Shown: piece by piece, positions 1 to 6,463 of the stretch | Numbering within the stretch: the stretch's first letter is position 1 | Layout: each line of letters begins with the position of its first letter | NCBI GenBank assembly: GCA_020024255.1 | Contig: JAHHTX010000087.1 | Coordinates: 1 to 6,463, forward strand | DNA from: Anaerotignum sp. | GTDB taxonomy: Bacteria > Bacillota > Clostridia > Lachnospirales > Anaerotignaceae | DNA length: 6,463 bases | Direction of reading: 5' to 3' | Translations under genes and position numbers: made by a program | Notes under the pieces: generated by a model | Told to the model about the DNA's origin: nothing | Seen by the model: only the letters and a program-made list of their open reading frames with translations | Databases searched by the model: none

Positions 1-336
1 GTATGGGGGAAGGTGATTTTTGTGGCAGCAGTGTTATTCTGTGGTTCTGCCACGACAATTATGTGTTTCCATTCGGACACACAACTTCCGCAAATTTTCC
101 AAAATTATTACTATTTGTTTTTTGGGGAAAATAAGGATATGCCCTTTCTTTTGACTGTACCCTATTCTGTGGGGCTAGTGGTTGGTATTTTGTTTTTCTT
201 CAATCATTTTTCAAAGTTTTTTATTTCCAACGACCCTACACCCATTGAGGTGCAGATGACAACTTATGAAAATCAAACCGTAACCAGTATGACGGAAAAT
301 CTCAATCAAAAGAAAAGGAAGGAGCAGAAAAAATGA
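1..336 (+). CDS. spoVAA: Stage V sporulation protein AA, C-terminal part (5' end outside window)
   Basis: The frame is open from base 1, so this is the C-terminal 111 residues of a longer protein. From memory B. subtilis SpoVAA is about 206 residues, so roughly half is missing. A GTG at 13 exists but lies inside a hydrophobic segment with no ribosome site, so I do not take it as the start. Two membrane segments are visible: one at the left edge running through FCGSATTIMCFH, and one around PYSVGLVVGILFFFNHF. Between them is a segment with YYYLFFGEN. The tail is hydrophilic and ends lysine-rich (QKKRKEQKK). The IM-FH and IPYS/VPYS-G-FFNH pattern matches what I recall of SpoVAA. SpoVA proteins sit in the inner spore membrane and serve Ca-dipicolinate transport. 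The identity is supported by spoVAB, which follows with a 4-base ATGA overlap. The promoter lies outside the window; in Bacillus spoVA is sigma-G controlled, and I assume the same here. Confidence 0.85.
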   Translation, partial: VWGKVIFVAAVLFCGSATTIMCFHSDTQLPQIFQNYYYLFFGENKDMPFLLTVPYSVGLVVGILFFFNHFSKFFISNDPTPIEVQMTTYENQTVTSMTENLNQKKRKEQKK

Positions 337-755
337 AAGAACTTTTTCTGATAATTCTCAGCTTTTCGGGAGGCGTTGCGATTGCTGCGGGGGTATTTGC
401 TTTTATTGCTACCATTGGTATCATTCCCCGTATGGCACAGCGTACAAGAACGGAATTTTCTATTCCTATTTATGAAGATGCAGTACTTTTGGGGGGTGCA
501 TTTGGCTGCACACCACTTTTGTTTCATTATCAATTACCTATAGGTGTAATAGGAGCGGTTATTTTTGCCATACTTTCCGGCATTTTTATGGGAGTGCTGG
601 CTATGGCATTGACAGAGGTATTGAATGTGATTCCGATTCTTTTGCGGAGAACACGTCTGACACATGGAATTTCTGTACTGATTCTTGCTTTTGCCCTTGG
701 GAAATTGGTCGGTTCTCTAGCTTACTTTCTTATAGAAGGTTTTTATACGCTCTAG
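333..755 (+). CDS. spoVAB: Stage V sporulation protein AB
   Basis: This complete 140-residue membrane protein matches the usual length of SpoVAB (about 141 in B. subtilis). Four hydrophobic segments are visible at about residues 3-30, 48-64, 68-95 and 110-134. Family-like signatures are GGVAIAAGVFAFIATIGIIPR near the N-terminus, YEDAVLLGGAFG in the middle, and MALTEVLNVIPIL (91-103), a stretch I recognise from SpoVAB. It is part of the SpoVA set for Ca-dipicolinate movement across the inner spore membrane; the individual role of AB is poorly defined. The start at 333 overlaps the spoVAA stop (ATGA, 333-336) and has a strong Shine-Dalgarno sequence (AAGGAAGGAG, 315-324) 8 bases upstream, so the two are co-translated. 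In Bacillus spoVAC follows directly; here it does not, and the next gene is ispG. Confidence 0.92.
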   Translation: MKELFLIILSFSGGVAIAAGVFAFIATIGIIPRMAQRTRTEFSIPIYEDAVLLGGAFGCTPLLFHYQLPIGVIGAVIFAILSGIFMGVLAMALTEVLNVIPILLRRTRLTHGISVLILAFALGKLVGSLAYFLIEGFYTL

Positions 756-769
756 TGCTTTTTTTGAAA

Positions 770-787
770 ACATTGCTTGCCCAATGT
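770..787. repeat. Inverted repeat over the ispG -35 box
   Basis: ACATTG (770-775) and CAATGT (782-787) form a perfect 6-bp inverted repeat with a 6-base spacer. The right arm and spacer cover the proposed -35 hexamer (777-782). No T-run follows it, so it does not look like a terminator. It could be a repressor half-site pair, or chance in a short AT-rich gap. I know no regulator with this exact site. Confidence 0.35.
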
Positions 788-805
788 GAAAAGATTGCCT
801 ATAAT
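777..805 (+). promoter_or_regulatory. Sigma-A-type promoter for ispG-polC
   Basis: A perfect -10 box TATAAT (800-805) lies 17 bases downstream of TTGCCC (777-782), which matches the -35 consensus TTGACA at 4 of 6 positions. Transcription would start near 812 and give a leader of about 75 bases before the ispG start. This supports ispG and polC being vegetatively expressed apart from the sporulation genes upstream. It is a consensus match only; the start site is not measured. Confidence 0.65.
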
Positions 806-833
806 AAAAACAAACATACGAAGTTTAATATTC

Positions 834-857
834 AAACAGGGGCTTTGCTCCTGTTTT
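834..857 (+). terminator. Strong hairpin in the spoVAB-ispG gap (weak terminator or leader structure)
   Basis: AAACAGGGGC (834-843) pairs with GCTCCTGTTT (847-856): ten pairs including one G-U, around a TTT loop. The following bases read TTGGATTTG, so the only T-run (854-857) is mostly used inside the stem. It could end spoVAA-spoVAB transcripts, but it lies downstream of the predicted ispG promoter and so would also sit in the ispG leader, 17 bases before that gene's Shine-Dalgarno sequence. It may be a leaky terminator or a 5' stabilising hairpin. The structure is clear; the role is inferred. Confidence 0.45.
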
Positions 858-873
858 GGATTTGAAAAGAAAA

Positions 874-880
874 GAGAGGA
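874..880 (+). promoter_or_regulatory. Shine-Dalgarno sequence deciding the ispG start
   Basis: GAGAGGA ends 3 bases before the ATG at 884 and 6 bases before the ATG at 887. The two ATGs are adjacent codons in the same frame. The 6-base spacing is normal and the 3-base spacing is too tight, so 887 is preferred. Confidence 0.6.
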
Positions 881-886
881 TATATG

Positions 887-1939
887 ATGATAAAGAGAAA
901 AAAGACACAAGAAGTCACAGTTGGCAGTCTGAAACTGGGGGGAGGAAACCCGGTAATCATACAGTCCATGTGTAATACAGACACCAGAGATGTGGAGGCA
1001 ACGGTGGTACAAATCCTTGCATTAGAAGAAGCAGGTTGTGAACTGGTGCGTGTGGCTGTACCGGATATGGCGGCGGCAGATGCTGTTGGTGAAATTTTGA
1101 AACGGATACATATTCCTTTGGTGGCAGATATCCATTTTGACTATCGTCTTGCCCTCCGAGTTATGGAACTTGGTATTGACAAGGTACGCATTAACCCTGG
1201 AAATATCGGCGATACGGAACGGATTCGACAGGTTGTCGAAATGGCAAAAGCAAAGAAGATTCCCATTCGTATTGGGGTAAACAGCGGTTCTTTGGAGCAG
1301 GAGTTGGTAGAAAAATATGGTGGTGTTACACCGCAAGGTTTGGTGGAAAGTGCATTGAAACATGTCCGTATTTTGGAAAGCTTTGATTTTCACGAAATTG
1401 TGGTTTCCATTAAGGCGTCTGATGTGCCATTCTCTTTGGAAGCTTATCGGATTCTTTCAGAGAACATTCCTTATCCTATTCATGTGGGCATTACAGAGGC
1501 AGGAACGCTGTACAGTGGCACAATCAAGTCAGCTGTGGGTATTGGTGCAATACTGGCTATGGGTATTGGGGATACCATTCGTGTTTCTCTGACAGGAGAT
1601 CCTGTGGAGGAAGTCAAGGCAGCAAAGGAAATTTTAAAATCACTGGGACTGCGGAAATTTGGTGTGGAAATGATTTCATGCCCTACTTGCGGCAGAACGC
1701 AGATTGACTTGATTTCCATTGCCAATGAAGTGGAACAACGTTGTAAATCCTGCAAGAAAGAGATTAAAGTGGCAGTGATGGGATGCGTAGTAAACGGGCC
1801 GGGAGAAGCAAAAGAAGCGGATATCGGCATTGCCGGAGGAAATGGTGTAGGGATTTTATTCAAAAAGGGAGAACTTATCCGCAAAGTTCCAGAAGGAGAT
1901 TTGGTAGACGCATTGATGGAAGAAATAGAACGGCTATAA
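887..1939 (+). CDS. ispG: 4-hydroxy-3-methylbut-2-en-1-yl diphosphate synthase (IspG/GcpE)
   Basis: IspG is a cytoplasmic [4Fe-4S] enzyme that reductively converts the cyclic diphosphate MEcPP to HMBPP, the penultimate step of the DXP/MEP isoprenoid pathway; electrons usually come from flavodoxin or ferredoxin. The product is 350 residues, normal for the short bacterial form. The N-terminal TIM-barrel part shows IQSMCNTDT, DIHFDYRLA, VRINPGNIG and GITEAG (E204). The C-terminal cluster domain has CPTC (C265, C268) and GCVVNGPGEA with C300 and E307, the spacing expected for the three cysteine and one glutamate ligands. So it looks catalytically complete. An additional CKSC (C286, C289) lies between them and is not a known ligand pair. 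I chose the second of two adjacent ATGs (884, 887) on ribosome-site spacing. A promoter lies at 777-805. polC starts 15 bases after the stop, so the two are probably co-transcribed. Confidence 0.96.
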   Translation: MIKRKKTQEVTVGSLKLGGGNPVIIQSMCNTDTRDVEATVVQILALEEAGCELVRVAVPDMAAADAVGEILKRIHIPLVADIHFDYRLALRVMELGIDKVRINPGNIGDTERIRQVVEMAKAKKIPIRIGVNSGSLEQELVEKYGGVTPQGLVESALKHVRILESFDFHEIVVSIKASDVPFSLEAYRILSENIPYPIHVGITEAGTLYSGTIKSAVGIGAILAMGIGDTIRVSLTGDPVEEVKAAKEILKSLGLRKFGVEMISCPTCGRTQIDLISIANEVEQRCKSCKKEIKVAVMGCVVNGPGEAKEADIGIAGGNGVGILFKKGELIRKVPEGDLVDALMEEIERL

Positions 1940-1941
1940 TG

Positions 1942-1949
1942 AAGGAGGA
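1942..1949 (+). promoter_or_regulatory. Strong Shine-Dalgarno sequence of polC
   Basis: AAGGAGGA is a near-perfect match to the 16S rRNA tail, with GGAGG ending 6 bases before the ATG at 1955. It lies within the 15-base ispG-polC gap and fixes the polC start. Confidence 0.85.
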
Positions 1950-1954
1950 CATAT

Positions 1955-4900
1955 ATGACTGCAAAAAAATTCCCTGCGGTATTTGAAAATGTGGCATTGT
2001 CTGCTTCTATATTGGCTGCCTTTCGGGATACAACAGTCAACTCCATGACTATCCACCGAAAAGAGAGAGAGATTGTCATGGGGGTTTCTTCTCCTGTCAT
2101 TATTGCACCGCTGTACTGGGAGAAACTCCATGATGAAATGATGCAGCAGCTCCCCCATGTGAATGAGGTACATATTTTGCCGAGATACGAACTGGAAGAA
2201 GAAGAACCAAAGGAGATTTTGGGAGAATTCTGGGATACTATCCGTGCCTGTCTTTCTGCGGAAAGCAAAGTTTGTGCAGGAGTTATGCAAGATGCCCTTT
2301 GGCAGTACCAAGAAGGAAAGCTGCTTATTTCTGTAAAGCACAACATGGCATATTATTTTGCCAAAAAAGGCTTGGATACATTGGTTTCCCGTTTGGTGCA
2401 GGAAGAAACAGGGCTTACTGTCACTGTACAGTTTAAAAATATTCATACAACAGAAGAAGAAAAAGAACGGATTGCAACAGAGCAGAAACAGAAAACAGCG
2501 GAACTTATGCAGCAGATTGCATCAGCAATGCAGACAGCAACAGAAACAAAAGCAGAAGCGGAAGTCAGTGCTGTTAGCGGTGCAATTTCAAAAGGAATTC
2601 TTTTCGGCAAAGAGTTCACAGGCGAATCAGTGAAAATTCATGATACCAAAATACCGGGAGAAAGTGTTATTGTTGAAGGAAATATTTTCAACGTGGAGGC
2701 AAGGGAAATCAAAGGGGAGAAGTATATTGTCTCTTTTGATATGACAGATAAAATGGATTCTACAACCGTAAAATTCTTTGTGAAGCGTGCTGTGTTTGAT
2801 AAGGAATTGCAGGATAAGATTAAGAAGGGGGCATATGTACGGGTACAGGGAGAAGTGCAATTTGATAAATATGCCAAAGAAATCAATATTATGGCGAAGA
2901 ACATCGCCACTGCACAAGCCCCTCCACCACGAATGGACAATGCAGAAGAAAAGCGAGTGGAGTTGCACCTCCACACCCAAATGAGCAGTATGGACGGTGT
3001 TACTCCTGCAAAAGAATACATCAAACGTGCCGCTGCTTGGGGGCATAAAGCCATTGCCATAACCGACCATGGGGTAGTGCAGGCATTTCCTGATGCCATG
3101 AGTGCAGCGGAAAAAACCGATGTGAAGGTCATTTACGGTGTAGAAGCCTATCTTATTGATGACCTGGGCAATGCAGTATTTTTGCCAAAGGGTCAGCCTT
3201 TGACGGACACCTTTGTGGTATTTGATATTGAAACGACAGGGCTTTCAAAAGAAAAAGAAGCCATTACAGAAATTGGTGCGGTTAAGGTGCAAAATAAAAA
3301 GATTACAGAGCGATTTAGCACATTTGTGAATCCAAAACGTCCTATTTCTAAAGAAATTACAAAGCTGACGGGCATTACAGACGATATGGTGGCAGATGCC
3401 CCATTTATTGAAGATGTCTTGCCTGAATTTCTTGCGTTTTGTGACGGAGCTGTTTTGGTGGCGCACAATGCAAGTTTTGATACAGGCTTTATCCGTATTG
3501 CCGCAGAACGGGCAGGTTTTGGGGAGTTGGACCACACAGTGGTAGATACACTAGAGTTATCTCGTACTCTCTTACCAGAGCTATCCAAGCATAAATTGGA
3601 TATTGTCTGCAAGCATTTGGGTGTGTCTTTGGAGGGACATCACAGGGCTGTCAACGATGCCGAGGCAACAGCAGAGGTTTTTTTGAAGTTTTTGGATATG
3701 CTAGAGGAAAAAGAAATCAAAACATTGGATGAAGTCAATATTCTGGCAGGGCGGATTGTCAATTACAAAAAGCTGCGTGCTTACCATGCCATTATATTGG
3801 TGCAGAACCAAACAGGTATGCGGAATCTTTATGAATTGGTTTCTATGGCACATATTGACTATTTCTACCGCCGTCCCCGTATTCCCAAAAGTAAGCTTAT
3901 GGCATTTCGTGAGGGGCTTATTGTAGGCAGTGCTTGTGAGGCAGGAGAATTGTACCGTGCATTGCTAGATGGAAAGCCAAGGCAGACCATAGCTGAGCTT
4001 GTGCGGTTTTACGATTATCTGGAAATACAGCCTATTGGAAACAATGCGTTTATGATTCATTCTCCTAAAGTGGAGAACATACATTCCGAGAAGGACTTAC
4101 AGGAAATGAATCGCAAAATTATTGCACTTGGCGAAGCATTTCATAAGCCTGTGGTGGCAACTTGTGATGTGCATTTTATAGATCCAGATGATGCAGCATA
4201 TCGGAAAATTATTATGGCGGCAGAAGGCTTTTCCGATGCGGATAAACAACCACCTTTGTATTTCCGAACAACAGAGGAAATGCTAAAGGAATTTGCCTAT
4301 CTTGGGGAAGAAAAGGCAAAAGAAGTGGTCATTACCAATACCAATCTCATTGCAGATCGTATTGAAAAAGTAAAACCCATTCCTGATGAAACTTTTCCAC
4401 CCAAAATCGAAGGGGCAGATGAACAGCTGAGGGAAATTTGCATGGAAAAAGCCTATTCCATTTACGGCAATCCGCTACCGAACATTGTACAGGAACGTTT
4501 GGAAACAGAACTGAATTCCATTATCAGTAATGGCTATGCTGTGTTATATATTATTGCACAAAAACTGGTATGGAAGTCTGTGGAAGATGGGTATTTGGTT
4601 GGCTCTCGTGGGTCTGTAGGCTCGTCTTTTGCGGCAAACATGGCAGGAATTACCGAAGTCAATTCTTTACCCCCCCATTATATTTGTCCCAATTGCAAAT
4701 ATTCTGATTTTGAGTCGGATACAGTAAAGCGTTTTGCTATGGAGGAAGCCAGTGGATGCGATATGCCCGATAAATACTGCCCGGTTTGCGGTACACTGCT
4801 CCACAAAGATGGACATGACATTCCCTTTCAGACTTTCCTTGGTTTTGAAGGGGACAAAGAACCGGATATTGATTTGAATTTTTCGGGGGAATATCAGCAG

Positions 4901-6286
4901 ACTGCCCACGCATATACCGAAGAACTGTTTGGTAAAGGACATGTTTTTAAGGCAGGTACTATTGGTACATTGGCAGATAAAACCGCATATGGGTTCGTTA
5001 AAAAATATTTTGATGAACGGGAAATGACGGTGCATAATGCGGAAATCACCAGACTAATGCAAGGTTGTACGGGCATAAAACGTACCACAGGGCAGCACCC
5101 CGGTGGATTGATGGTTGTGCCAAGCGACCATAGTATTTTTGAATTTTGCCCGATACAAAGACCTGCGAATGATATGAATTCCACGGTAATAACTACCCAT
5201 TTTGATTATCATTCCATTAGTGGGCGTTTGCTGAAACTCGACCTTTTGGGGCATGATGACCCAACAGTAATTCGTATGCTTTATGATTTGACGGGGGTAA
5301 ATCCACAGGACGTGCCTTTGGGTGATCCGGAAACGATGTCGCTTTTTGAGTCCCCAAAAGCTTTAGGTGTGACGGCAGAAGAAATTGGCTGCGAAACAGG
5401 TACTTTGGGGATTCCTGAATTCGGGACAAAATTTGTAAGAGGAATGCTTCTTGAAACAAAACCGAAAACATTTGCGGATTTACTTCGTATATCTGGACTT
5501 TCCCATGGAACAGACGTTTGGCTTGGCAATGCCCAGACCCTCATTGAAAACGGTACCATTACCCTAAAGGAAACGATTTCTACCCGTGACAGCATCATGA
5601 TTTATCTCATTAACAAAGGGGTGGATAAGAAAAAGTCCTTTAAAATTATGGAAAAGGTTAGAAAGGGGAAAGGTCTGACTGATGAGGATATTGCAGATAT
5701 GAAGGCAGCAGACGTACCAGACTGGTATATTGAATCCTGCCAGAAAATCAAGTATATGTTTCCAAAGGCCCATGCGGCGGCTTATGTGATGATGGCGTTT
5801 CGTATTGCCTATTTTAAAATCAACTATCCTGAGGCCTATTATGCGGCATATTTTACTGTTCGTGCTTGCGATGATTTTGATTATAACTGTATGTGCAACG
5901 GCATAGACACGGCAAGAGAAGCAATAAGGGAAATTCAAGCCAAGGGCATGGAGGCAACGGCAAAAGACAAAGGGAAACAGACAGTATTGGAATTGGTTGT
6001 GGAGTTTTATGCCAGAGGATTTCGTTTTTTGCCCATAGACTTGTATCGTTCCGATGCCAAAAAATTTATTGTGACACCAGAGGGACTGATTCCGCCTTTT
6101 AACTCTTTGCAGGGTCTAGGGACAAATGCGGCACAGAGTATTGTGGACGGCAGAAAAGGGGGCGAGTTTCGTACCATTGAGGAACTAAAAGAGAGGACTT
6201 CTCTTGGACGTTCTCTCATTGATCTTTTGAAAGATAATGGCATTTTGGATGGGATTCCTGAAACGAATCAGCTGACATTATTTTAG
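1955..6286 (+). CDS. polC: DNA polymerase III alpha subunit, PolC type
   Basis: PolC is the replicative DNA polymerase of low-GC Gram-positives, combining synthesis and 3'-5' proofreading in one chain. The 1443 residues match B. subtilis PolC (about 1437). Order: N-terminal domains (1-165); a Glu/Gln/Ala-rich linker (168-204); OB fold (about 215-320); PHP domain (from about 334) with HLH (338-340), DH (371-372), E397 and, after the insertion, CDVH (737-740); an inserted DEDDh exonuclease with DIETTG (D424, E426), HNASFD (504-509) and H563/D568; then the polymerase core. There, CxxC pairs at 911/914 and 942/945 suggest a structural zinc, PDIDLNFSGEY carries D971 and D973, LLKLDLLG carries D1096, and HPGG is at 1048-1051. 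A helix-hairpin-helix-like region lies at about 1360-1420. The protein ends in QLTLF, a sliding-clamp-binding peptide. All catalytic residues are present. Tandem TAG stops (6284-6289) precede the terminator. It is read behind ispG from a strong ribosome site. Confidence 0.98.
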   Translation: MTAKKFPAVFENVALSASILAAFRDTTVNSMTIHRKEREIVMGVSSPVIIAPLYWEKLHDEMMQQLPHVNEVHILPRYELEEEEPKEILGEFWDTIRACLSAESKVCAGVMQDALWQYQEGKLLISVKHNMAYYFAKKGLDTLVSRLVQEETGLTVTVQFKNIHTTEEEKERIATEQKQKTAELMQQIASAMQTATETKAEAEVSAVSGAISKGILFGKEFTGESVKIHDTKIPGESVIVEGNIFNVEAREIKGEKYIVSFDMTDKMDSTTVKFFVKRAVFDKELQDKIKKGAYVRVQGEVQFDKYAKEINIMAKNIATAQAPPPRMDNAEEKRVELHLHTQMSSMDGVTPAKEYIKRAAAWGHKAIAITDHGVVQAFPDAMSAAEKTDVKVIYGVEAYLIDDLGNAVFLPKGQPLTDTFVVFDIETTGLSKEKEAITEIGAVKVQNKKITERFSTFVNPKRPISKEITKLTGITDDMVADAPFIEDVLPEFLAFCDGAVLVAHNASFDTGFIRIAAERAGFGELDHTVVDTLELSRTLLPELSKHKLDIVCKHLGVSLEGHHRAVNDAEATAEVFLKFLDMLEEKEIKTLDEVNILAGRIVNYKKLRAYHAIILVQNQTGMRNLYELVSMAHIDYFYRRPRIPKSKLMAFREGLIVGSACEAGELYRALLDGKPRQTIAELVRFYDYLEIQPIGNNAFMIHSPKVENIHSEKDLQEMNRKIIALGEAFHKPVVATCDVHFIDPDDAAYRKIIMAAEGFSDADKQPPLYFRTTEEMLKEFAYLGEEKAKEVVITNTNLIADRIEKVKPIPDETFPPKIEGADEQLREICMEKAYSIYGNPLPNIVQERLETELNSIISNGYAVLYIIAQKLVWKSVEDGYLVGSRGSVGSSFAANMAGITEVNSLPPHYICPNCKYSDFESDTVKRFAMEEASGCDMPDKYCPVCGTLLHKDGHDIPFQTFLGFEGDKEPDIDLNFSGEYQQTAHAYTEELFGKGHVFKAGTIGTLADKTAYGFVKKYFDEREMTVHNAEITRLMQGCTGIKRTTGQHPGGLMVVPSDHSIFEFCPIQRPANDMNSTVITTHFDYHSISGRLLKLDLLGHDDPTVIRMLYDLTGVNPQDVPLGDPETMSLFESPKALGVTAEEIGCETGTLGIPEFGTKFVRGMLLETKPKTFADLLRISGLSHGTDVWLGNAQTLIENGTITLKETISTRDSIMIYLINKGVDKKKSFKIMEKVRKGKGLTDEDIADMKAADVPDWYIESCQKIKYMFPKAHAAAYVMMAFRIAYFKINYPEAYYAAYFTVRACDDFDYNCMCNGIDTAREAIREIQAKGMEATAKDKGKQTVLELVVEFYARGFRFLPIDLYRSDAKKFIVTPEGLIPPFNSLQGLGTNAAQSIVDGRKGGEFRTIEELKERTSLGRSLIDLLKDNGILDGIPETNQLTLF

Positions 6287-6315
6287 TAGATATGACATCA
6301 AGATATTCAGACACC

Positions 6316-6360
6316 AAGATGAGAATAGGACTTCCTCCATAATCCTATTCTCATTTTTTT
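6316..6360 (+). terminator. Rho-independent terminator after polC
   Basis: ATGAGAATAGGA (6319-6330) and TCCTATTCTCAT (6343-6354) form a perfect 12-bp stem, extendable by AAG/TTT at the base with one G-U pair. The loop is 12 bases (6331-6342), and a run of seven T follows (6354-6360). The left side lacks an A-run, so it acts on the + strand only. It lies about 30 bases after the polC stop and should end the ispG-polC transcript. Confidence 0.93.
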
Positions 6361-6463
6361 GTAAAAAATAGGATAAAAATGTTTTTTTTGTAAAATAAAC
6401 CTAAATTTTACGTCGGAATTTGATGATTCTCAATTCAACATTTTGTTGTATGCGGGTGAGCTG
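6361..6463. other. AT-rich intergenic DNA at the right edge, no gene called
   Basis: This stretch is very AT-rich. It repeats the end of the terminator: TTTTTTTGTAAAA occurs at 6354-6366 and again at 6383-6395. Short frames run off the right edge on both strands (+ from 6377, + from the ATG at 6423, and - ending at a TAG at 6401-6403), but none has a convincing ribosome site or recognisable protein. I see no promoter with both boxes. It probably separates polC from the next transcription unit. Confidence 0.5.

Noticed and set aside
1963..1969. Seven-A run at codons 3-5 of polC, phased like an A-AAA-AAA slippery heptamer
   Set aside because: A -1 slip would reach a stop at 1986 after a few residues, there is no useful product, and A-runs are common in AT-rich genes.
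1480..2346. Long antisense open frame (288 codons, - strand) across the ispG-polC junction
   Set aside because: It lies fully opposite two well-identified genes, has Ser/Ile/Pro-rich low-information composition and no ribosome site or family signature. It is a shadow of coding bias.
2638..3132. Antisense open frame of 164 codons within polC
   Set aside because: It lies opposite the OB and PHP coding region, with no recognisable protein features. Shadow frame.
3204..3700. Exonuclease domain interrupting the PHP domain, at first sight an insertion or fusion
   Set aside because: This nested arrangement is the normal architecture of PolC.
4670..4676. Seven-C run within polC, unusual in AT-rich DNA, possible phase-variation tract
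   Set aside because: It encodes Pro-Pro in a conserved context (NSLPPHYICP) of an essential gene and the frame is intact. Switching would be lethal, so chance is more likely.
6363..6389. Second A-run/T-run pairing after the terminator as a backup terminator
   Set aside because: Only A-U pairs around a large loop are possible; it is too weak to call and is explained by low complexity.
6377..6463. Possible start or end of another gene at the right edge (frames on both strands)
   Set aside because: The + frame from 6377 has no start codon before the TTG at 6443; the ATG at 6423 has only a weak GGA upstream; and the - frame gives just 20 residues before a TAG. They compete with each other and none can be supported.

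Overview
The window looks like chromosomal DNA of a spore-forming, fairly AT-rich Gram-positive bacterium of the class Clostridia (Lachnospiraceae-like is my best guess, not proven). The evidence is two SpoVA sporulation proteins, a DXP-pathway isoprenoid gene and a PolC-type replicative polymerase, a polymerase type typical of low-GC Gram-positives. All genes are on the + strand and nothing suggests horizontal transfer, phage, insertion sequences, CRISPR or tRNA/rRNA genes.

Layout: (1) 1-755 holds the C-terminal half of spoVAA (cut by the left edge) and all of spoVAB, translationally coupled through a 4-base ATGA overlap. Both are membrane proteins of the SpoVA system, which moves Ca-dipicolinic acid into the forespore and out during germination. 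(2) 756-886 is a 131-base gap with a good sigma-A-type promoter (TTGCCC, 17 bases, TATAAT), a small inverted repeat over its -35 box, and a strong 10-bp hairpin in the predicted leader. (3) 887-1939 is ispG, the iron-sulfur enzyme of the penultimate step of the DXP/MEP isoprenoid pathway. (4) 1955-6286 is polC, a complete 1443-residue replicative DNA polymerase with an intact proofreading exonuclease, PHP domain, polymerase catalytic aspartates and C-terminal clamp-binding peptide. It starts 15 bases after ispG with a strong Shine-Dalgarno sequence and ends in tandem TAG stops. (5) 6287-6463 holds a clear Rho-independent terminator, then AT-rich DNA with no gene I can call.

The genes form two units: a sporulation pair presumably driven from a forespore promoter left of the window, and a vegetative ispG-polC unit with its own promoter and terminator. 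The two products of the second unit share no direct biochemical task; ispG next to polC is a known clostridial arrangement.

I do not see a previously undescribed system. The points worth a second look are contextual or regulatory: spoVAA-spoVAB are not followed by spoVAC; ispG is not directly preceded by dxr-rseP; IspG has an extra CxxC; and there is secondary structure in the ispG leader and at the end of polC.
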